In this document: in pieces, positions 59,345 to 64,000 of the stretch
Position numbering within the stretch: position 1 is the stretch's first letter
How the letters are laid out: every line of letters starts with the position of its first letter
Assembly: GCA_942493275.1 (NCBI GenBank)
Contig: OW818687.1
Coordinates: 1,240,001-1,304,000 of the forward strand
Source: G942493275 sp942493275
GTDB lineage: Bacteria > Actinomycetota > Coriobacteriia > Anaerosomatales > PHET01
DNA: 64,000 bases
Reading direction: 5' to 3'
The notes under the pieces: model-generated
The model's database searches: none
What the model was told of the DNA's origin: nothing
Seen by the model: only the letters and a program-made list of their open reading frames with translations
Position numbers and translations under genes: made by a program

Positions 59345-59827
59345 GTGGCCCGCAGAAGCCCGACCAACACGCGTTACCAGAAGGACAGCGGCGGTAAGAC
59401 GCGCAAGTCCGCTGCCGCAGCCAAGCCCGTGCGCGACCGGCGCACTCCGCCGACGGCCAAAACGACCCCCGGCGTGGGCGGCATGGTTCTGCATCCGCCC
59501 ACCGAGGAGTACCGGCGCTGGCGCCGCATATGGTGGGCGATGCTCGGCTCGTCGATCGTGCTCATCCTCGTGTACTGGGCGGTGACCACCTGGTTCGAGG
59601 ACTCGATCCCCAACTCCGGCATGGTCAGCGCAATCCTGATGGGCATGGCCTACGGCGTCCTGTTCGGGGCGATCTTCCTCGACTTCTCCAAGCTGCGCCG
59701 TCTCCGCAAGGAGTACCAGGAGTCGGGCCAGGCCGCATCCGACGCCAAGCGTTCCGAGAAAGAGAAGACGCAGGCCGACGAGGCGGCGTCCGACGACACG
59801 GGCGGCGACTCGTCCGACAAGTCCTGA
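59345..59827 (+). CDS. Two-helix membrane protein inserted in the pur operon
   Basis: The 160-residue protein has a basic, disordered N-terminus (about 1-58), two membrane helices (about 64-82 and 91-112) and a long charged, acidic C-terminal tail rich in Lys, Glu, Ser and Asp. GTG follows the purC stop directly, with GGAAGGGAG inside the end of purC. It ends 26 bp before purS. No function is evident. Confidence 0.65.
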   Translation: MARRSPTNTRYQKDSGGKTRKSAAAAKPVRDRRTPPTAKTTPGVGGMVLHPPTEEYRRWRRIWWAMLGSSIVLILVYWAVTTWFEDSIPNSGMVSAILMGMAYGVLFGAIFLDFSKLRRLRKEYQESGQAASDAKRSEKEKTQADEAASDDTGGDSSDKS

Positions 59828-59853
59828 CCGCGCACGAGAGAGGGAGCACAACC

Positions 59854-60087
59854 GTGGCGCGCTACGAGATCTTCGTGACCTACAAGGAAGGCATCTTCGA
59901 CCCGGCCGGGGCCACCGCCGAGCGCGCGCTCGGAAACCTCGGATACCAGGGCATCGAGAGTGTGAGCATCGGCAAGTTCATCCGCTTTGAGGGCGACGTC
60001 GATCTCGCGACGGTCACCGAGATGTGCGAGAAGCTTCTCGCCAACCCGGTCATCGAGGACTTCCGCATCGAGACGGTGGAGGAGTAG
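59854..60087 (+). CDS. purS: FGAM synthase subunit PurS
   Basis: A 77-residue PurS: RYEIFVTYKEGIFDPAGATAERALGNLGYQGIESVSIGKFIRF, then LANPVIEDFRIE. PurS bridges the glutaminase PurQ and the synthetase PurL in the three-part FGAM synthase. GTG at 59854 follows GAGAGAGGGAG. purQ starts 3 bp after its stop. Confidence 0.96.
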   Translation: MARYEIFVTYKEGIFDPAGATAERALGNLGYQGIESVSIGKFIRFEGDVDLATVTEMCEKLLANPVIEDFRIETVEE

Positions 60088-60090
60088 GCC

Positions 60091-60786
60091 ATGCGCTTCG
60101 GGGTCGTGCGTTTCCCCGGCTCGAACTGCGAGCAGGACGTCGTCCACGCGGTCAACTACCTCGGCTTCGAGGCGGGCTACGTGTGGCACGGTGACACCGA
60201 TCTCTCCGGCTTCGACGCCGTCGTCCTGCCGGGTGGCTTCAGCTACGGCGACTACATCCGCTGCGGCGCCGTCGCGCGCTTCAGCCCCGTGATGTCCGAG
60301 GTCGTCCGCTTCGCCGAGAGGGGCGGGCCGGTGCTCGGCGTGTGCAACGGCTTCCAGATCCTCACCGAGGCGCACCTGCTGCCCGGCGCTCTGCTGCGCA
60401 ACCGCGGCCTCAAGTTCATCTGCAAGTCCGCGAACCTGCGCGTCGAGGGCTCCTGCGACTGGCTCGACCAGCCGCTCGGGACGGTGCTTCAGGTGCCGAT
60501 CAACCACAACGAGGGCAACTACGTCTGTGACACGGCCACGCTCGAGGCGCTCAACGCCAACGGCCAGGTCATCGTCCGGTACTGCGAGGCGGATGGCTCC
60601 ACCGCTGAGGGTGGGAGCGCCCCCAACGGCGCGCTCGACGACATCGCCGGCATCTGCAATGAGCGAGGCAACGTGTTCGGCCTCATGCCGCATCCCGAGC
60701 GCGTCGTGGACCCGGTCGGCGGCGGCACCGACGGTCAGCCGTTCTTCACCACCGTGGTCCGCGCTCTTGCCGAGGCGGCGGGCTAG
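60091..60786 (+). CDS. purQ: FGAM synthase glutaminase subunit PurQ
   Basis: A 231-residue class I glutaminase. It releases ammonia from glutamine for PurL. The nucleophile Cys is in GVCNGFQIL (about residue 87), and the His-Glu pair in LMPHPERVVD. FPGSNCEQD and PGGFSYGDYIRCGA are standard PurQ blocks. It follows purS by 3 bp, and its stop shares a base with the next gene's GTG (TAGTG). Confidence 0.97.
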   Translation: MRFGVVRFPGSNCEQDVVHAVNYLGFEAGYVWHGDTDLSGFDAVVLPGGFSYGDYIRCGAVARFSPVMSEVVRFAERGGPVLGVCNGFQILTEAHLLPGALLRNRGLKFICKSANLRVEGSCDWLDQPLGTVLQVPINHNEGNYVCDTATLEALNANGQVIVRYCEADGSTAEGGSAPNGALDDIAGICNERGNVFGLMPHPERVVDPVGGGTDGQPFFTTVVRALAEAAG

Positions 60787-61121
60787 TGCACGACGGGGTG
60801 ACGCTGGGAGGTCCGGTCTGGCTGTTCGCGCAGTTCCTGATCCTCTCCACATTGATACTGTGCCTGTTCGTCCTCGTGGACTCCGTGCGTCCCGCCAGGC
60901 GACGCAAGGCGAGTGGCGGCCGTGAGCCGCTGTGGCTCTACACCGCTCTGATGATCGGCTACCTGGGTCTGTTGATCGTCGTCCAGTTGATCCCGGGTCT
61001 GAATCTCGCCTCGGCGGTGGTCTCGATATCGACGCCCTTCGCGCTGGCCCTCGGGGTCGCGTACCTGCTACGGGTGGTCTATCCCAAGACCTCGCCCGAT
61101 GTGTCCGACGACGAGAGCTAG
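60786..61121 (+). CDS. Three-helix membrane protein inserted in the pur operon
   Basis: The 111-residue protein has three membrane helices (about 11-31, 49-67 and 76-97) and an acidic tail. Between the first and second helix is a basic loop, RPARRRKASGGR. It looks like a PLDc_N/cardiolipin-synthase-N-type or simple Gram-positive membrane protein, but I cannot name it. GTG overlaps the purQ stop by one base, so it is coupled to purQ. Confidence 0.65.
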   Translation: MHDGVTLGGPVWLFAQFLILSTLILCLFVLVDSVRPARRRKASGGREPLWLYTALMIGYLGLLIVVQLIPGLNLASAVVSISTPFALALGVAYLLRVVYPKTSPDVSDDES

Positions 61122-61147
61122 ACCGCAAGCCGAGAGGATCCGGCCCC

Positions 61148-63346
61148 GTGCCCTTCTGGAATTCCAAGCCCGACCCCGCCGAGGAGTTCAGCACCGCGCT
61201 CGAGATGGCGTCGATGCTGTTCGAGAACGAGCGGTTCGACGAGGCATTTGACGCGGCCGTAAGCGCGCTCGAGCTCGCCGAAGACGCCTTCGGGCCCGCC
61301 CACGAAAGCGTCTTCGAGGCGCTCAGTGCGCTGTGCGATATCACGGGCGAGCAGGGTGACGCGGCTGCGGCCGAGCCTTTTGCGCGCCGGCGCGTCGAGG
61401 TCGGCACGATGCTGTGGGGCGCCGATGACGACCGTGTCGGCCAGGCGCTCTTCGAGCTGTCGGTCATCCTGCGGGTGCTTGGAAACGACGTCGAGGCCGA
61501 GGTGGTCTTGCGGCGGCTGCTCGCGCACTCGGGAGATGCCGAGACCGCCGATCGCGTCACCCTCAGAGGCTCTCTCGGCGACGTGCTTGTGACGCTCGAG
61601 CGTTTCGAGGAGGCCGAGACGCTGCTTCAGGAGGCGGTGGAACTCGTCTTCTCGGCGGGCCTGTTCGACGACTCCGACGCACTTGAGGCGGTGTGGTCGC
61701 TGACGGCTCTGCTGCGCCTGCAGGAGCGCCCGCGAGAGGCGATGGACATCGCCCGCCAGGTGCTCGATGAGATGGGCGACGACCCTCAGGTGTCGGCGAT
61801 GGATCGCGCGCTCGCACACAATGCGCTTGCGCTCGCCGCGGGCGACCTCGAGCGGTATGCCGAGGCGCGCTCGGCAGCGGATGAGGCGGTCAGACTCGCG
61901 CTGTCACTCTCGGAGGACGACCTCGATCCCCGAGCGGTGACGCTTCTGGAGAACCTCGCCGATCACTTCGAGGACACCGGCGATCTCGAGCTCGCTGACG
62001 AGACCTGGGGCCGAGCGGTTGAGCTCGCCGAGCGTCTCTTTGGCTCCGGAGACGCGCACTTTGCGCGACTGCTCGGTGAGCGTGCCGTCCGGCTGTACCG
62101 CCGAGGCGACGCCGAGGCCGCTGAACCGTTCATGACACGGGCACTGGCCGTCCTTGAAGCGCTTAAGGACGCGGACCCTGACGAGCTCGGAATCGCGTAC
62201 AACCGCATGGCAGGTATCGCGAGCGATATGGGCCGTGCTGAAGAGGCCGAACTGCTGCAGCGCAAGGCGCTTGCCCTTGCGGAGCAGGTGTACGGTCCCG
62301 ACGACGGCTCCGTCGCGGTCTGCCTTACCAATCTGGGTCGGATCCTCATCGACAACGGGGACGCGAACGAGGCGGTCGCCCTCATCGAACGCGCGATCGA
62401 GATCACGCGCGCCGAGGTCGACTCCGACCCCGTGTACCTGGTGACCCCCTACCTGCGTCTTGGTGAAGCGCTGCTCGCGCAGGAGCGGCCCGAGGAAGCG
62501 GCTGCGGCATTCAGCGATGCGATCGCTCACGCGGAGCGAGGCGGTGACGTCTTCTCGGAAGATGTGGGGGAGGCCTACTTCCTTCTTGGAGTGACCGCCC
62601 TGTCCGCTGATGACTTCGAGACAGCCGAGCGTCAGCTCGAGTGCGCGCTCGACATTCGGCAGACGGTGCTCGGGGCCACCGCCCCTGAGACCGCCTACAC
62701 CGGCGACATGCTGGCGATCGCTCTTCGCGGCGCCGGCAAGCTCGACGAGGCCGAGGCCGCGGCTCGCCGCGCCGTCGCGGCGGTCGAGGACGCCGGCATC
62801 GATGGCGACCCGCGGCTGTGCGACGTGCTCGGGACGCTTGGTTCGGTGCTCCTGCTGCAGGAGCGGTTCCCCGAGGCGCTCGACGTGCTCGCGCGAGCGG
62901 TCACCTCGGCGACGTCCGAGACCGATCTCGAGGCGCTCGCCTGGGCACGCGACGGGTTGGGCGCGGCGCTCATCGAGGAAGAGCGCTACGAGGAGGCCGA
63001 GGCGGTCTTCGGGCGCAACCTCGCGGTCTCCGATGGCGACGACACGCTCACCGAGATCCGCACGAGCGCCCTCGCGGGGCTCGCTGCGGTGGCACGCCAC
63101 ACGGGCCGTTTCCACGAGGCCGAGTCGCTCCTGCGCGAGGCGATCGAGTTGCACGCGGCGCTCAGCGGTCCCGACGACCCCGAGCTCGCTTTCGGGTACG
63201 GGCGTCTCGCCGAGGTGCTGGACGCACTTCACAGAGACGACGAGCGTGACCTTGCTCGCAATCGTGCGCGGACCCTCGCTCTGAGGCTCGATCCGGAGGA
63301 CGAGGACGTGCGTGAGCTGCTCGAACGGCTCGACGACCTCGGCTGA
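61148..63346 (+). CDS. Long TPR-repeat protein inserted before purL
   Basis: A 732-residue cytoplasmic protein made almost wholly of tetratricopeptide repeats, about 14-16 of them. Units such as ALALAEQVYGPDDGSVAVCLTNLGRILIDNGDANEAVALIERAIEITRAEV resemble the kinesin-light-chain type of TPR. It is acidic and should form a superhelix that binds protein partners. GTG at 61148 has AGGA about 10 nt upstream; it starts 26 bp after the membrane gene. A link to purine synthesis is only by position. Confidence 0.82.
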   Translation: MPFWNSKPDPAEEFSTALEMASMLFENERFDEAFDAAVSALELAEDAFGPAHESVFEALSALCDITGEQGDAAAAEPFARRRVEVGTMLWGADDDRVGQALFELSVILRVLGNDVEAEVVLRRLLAHSGDAETADRVTLRGSLGDVLVTLERFEEAETLLQEAVELVFSAGLFDDSDALEAVWSLTALLRLQERPREAMDIARQVLDEMGDDPQVSAMDRALAHNALALAAGDLERYAEARSAADEAVRLALSLSEDDLDPRAVTLLENLADHFEDTGDLELADETWGRAVELAERLFGSGDAHFARLLGERAVRLYRRGDAEAAEPFMTRALAVLEALKDADPDELGIAYNRMAGIASDMGRAEEAELLQRKALALAEQVYGPDDGSVAVCLTNLGRILIDNGDANEAVALIERAIEITRAEVDSDPVYLVTPYLRLGEALLAQERPEEAAAAFSDAIAHAERGGDVFSEDVGEAYFLLGVTALSADDFETAERQLECALDIRQTVLGATAPETAYTGDMLAIALRGAGKLDEAEAAARRAVAAVEDAGIDGDPRLCDVLGTLGSVLLLQERFPEALDVLARAVTSATSETDLEALAWARDGLGAALIEEERYEEAEAVFGRNLAVSDGDDTLTEIRTSALAGLAAVARHTGRFHEAESLLREAIELHAALSGPDDPELAFGYGRLAEVLDALHRDDERDLARNRARTLALRLDPEDEDVRELLERLDDLG

Positions 63347-63384
63347 GGCATTGTTGGTCCCCCTGCCGCGAGAACGCGCCCCTC

Positions 63385-63408
63385 AGGAACCGCAGGTTCC
63401 TCTACAAT
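63385..63408 (+). promoter_or_regulatory. Inverted repeat and -10 element before purL
   Basis: AGGAACC (63385-63391) and GGTTCCT (63395-63401) form a perfect 7-bp stem with a 3-nt loop, followed at once by TACAAT (63403-63408), a good -10. No TTGACA-like -35 is seen. It suggests purL has its own promoter, possibly with an operator, about 40 nt before its ATG. Confidence 0.4.
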
Positions 63409-63450
63409 AGGCGCGTCAGCGGACGTCATCTTTGTGAGGAGCCCCGACGC

Positions 63451-64000
63451 ATGAAGCTGCTCGATTCCGAGCTCGCCCCCAAACTCGCCGTCGAACTCGG
63501 CCTCAAGCTCGATGAGTACGAGCACGTAGTCGAGATTCTCGGACGCGTTCCCACCATCACCGAGCTCTATATGTACTCCCTGATGTGGAGCGAGCACTGC
63601 AGTTACAAGCACTCCCGCAAAGCACTCCGCATGTTCTCTTCCGAGGGGCCGGCGGTCCTGCAGGGTCCCGGCGAGAACGCCGGCGTCATCGGTGTGGGCG
63701 ACGGCTGGGCGGTCGCCTTCAAGATGGAGTCGCACAACCACCCGAGCGCCATCGAGCCCTACCAGGGCGCGGCGACCGGTGTCGGCGGCATCATCCGCGA
63801 CATCTTCACGATGGGCGCACGCCCCATCGCATCTCTCAACAGCCTCCGTTTCGGCACGCTCGACAAGCCGCGCCAGCGTTACCTGTTCGAGGGCGCCGTC
63901 GCCGGAATCGGCGGATACGGCAACTGCCTCGGCGTTCCCACGGTTGGCGGCGAGGTGTACTTCGAGGAGGCCTACGAGGGCAACTGCCTCATCAACGCGA
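63451..64000 (+). CDS. purL: FGAM synthase large subunit PurL (partial, cut by window edge)
   Basis: The first 183 residues are seen. SLMWSEHCSYKHSRKALRMF, GVGDGWAVAFKMESHNHPSAIEPYQGAATGVGGIIRDIFTMGARPIA and GIGGYGNCLGVPTVGGEVYF are the standard PurL opening with the ATP/substrate sites. It is the short (PurSQL-type) PurL. ATG 63451 has GAGGAG upstream. It completes the purS-purQ-purL set, after the TPR gene. Confidence 0.96.
   Translation, partial: MKLLDSELAPKLAVELGLKLDEYEHVVEILGRVPTITELYMYSLMWSEHCSYKHSRKALRMFSSEGPAVLQGPGENAGVIGVGDGWAVAFKMESHNHPSAIEPYQGAATGVGGIIRDIFTMGARPIASLNSLRFGTLDKPRQRYLFEGAVAGIGGYGNCLGVPTVGGEVYFEEAYEGNCLINA

Noticed and set aside
59650..61560. Open frame of about 636 codons on the minus strand across purS, purQ and the membrane gene
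   Set aside because: It crosses several well-supported genes and has low-complexity composition, so it is a shadow of their GC3 bias.

Overview
The window is a GC-rich, gene-dense, ordinary-looking stretch of bacterial chromosome. I place it in a Gram-positive actinobacterium, tentatively of the Coriobacteriia type. The reasons are the strong G/C third-codon bias on both strands, many GTG starts, frequent 4-nt stop/start overlaps, a cell-wall-binding-repeat (CWB2) surface protein, SdrD-type B repeats, a three-part PurS/PurQ/PurL system and NarL- and OmpR-type two-component systems. I see no prophage, insertion sequence, CRISPR array, rRNA or tRNA. The rank of the organism is an inference and was not tested by any search.

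Layout. 0-9 kb: the end of an unknown gene, a GNAT acetyltransferase, a radical SAM/SPASM enzyme, the azlC-azlD amino-acid exporter, an operon joining a double-CDGSH iron-sulfur protein to pseudouridine kinase and pseudouridine-5'-phosphate glycosidase, tspO, a membrane protein, panD with a terminator-like leader hairpin, and an ATP-grasp enzyme. 9-26 kb: a membrane GGDEF/HD-GYP protein, a self-regulated TetR with a flavodoxin, a glycerophosphodiesterase pair, a ten-cysteine DUF1540 protein, a stand-alone tandem ACT protein, a LysR gene divergent from two exporters, two GyrI-like proteins, an Asp/Glu-type racemase, a response regulator-PAS protein and a terpene-cyclase-fold protein. 25.7-27.8 kb: a TetR gene with a repeated operator that also lies in front of two small membrane-protein genes. 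27.8-36 kb: purB, a cysteine-synthase-like enzyme, CPBP protease, glycosyltransferase, parvulin, DUF2239/DUF2277 genes, lipoprotein, SRPBCC and GcvR-like proteins, and a cold-shock protein.

36-58 kb is mostly cell envelope: a 1107-residue secreted B-repeat protein, a CocE/NonD hydrolase, a MacAB-like export operon (42.5-46.2 kb) next to its probable NarL-type two-component system (46.3-48.2 kb), a cation/Ca2+ exchanger, an acyltransferase, a CWB2 protein with an apparent non-ATG/GTG/TTG start, a PIG-L deacetylase-like protein with an altered metal motif, a secreted permuted-papain-like protein, a lipoprotein and an OmpR/EnvZ-type pair. 58-64 kb is a purine operon (purC, purS, purQ, purL) interleaved with two small membrane-protein genes and a long TPR gene; purL runs off the right edge.

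The best leads are regulatory architectures read directly from the DNA: a triple GGAAAC-N14-GTTTCC operator tying a TetR to two orphan membrane proteins, a shared CTACC..GGAGTACGAC motif in front of both the export operon and its two-component genes, and a palindrome inside an over-long promoter spacer in front of the GcvR-like gene.
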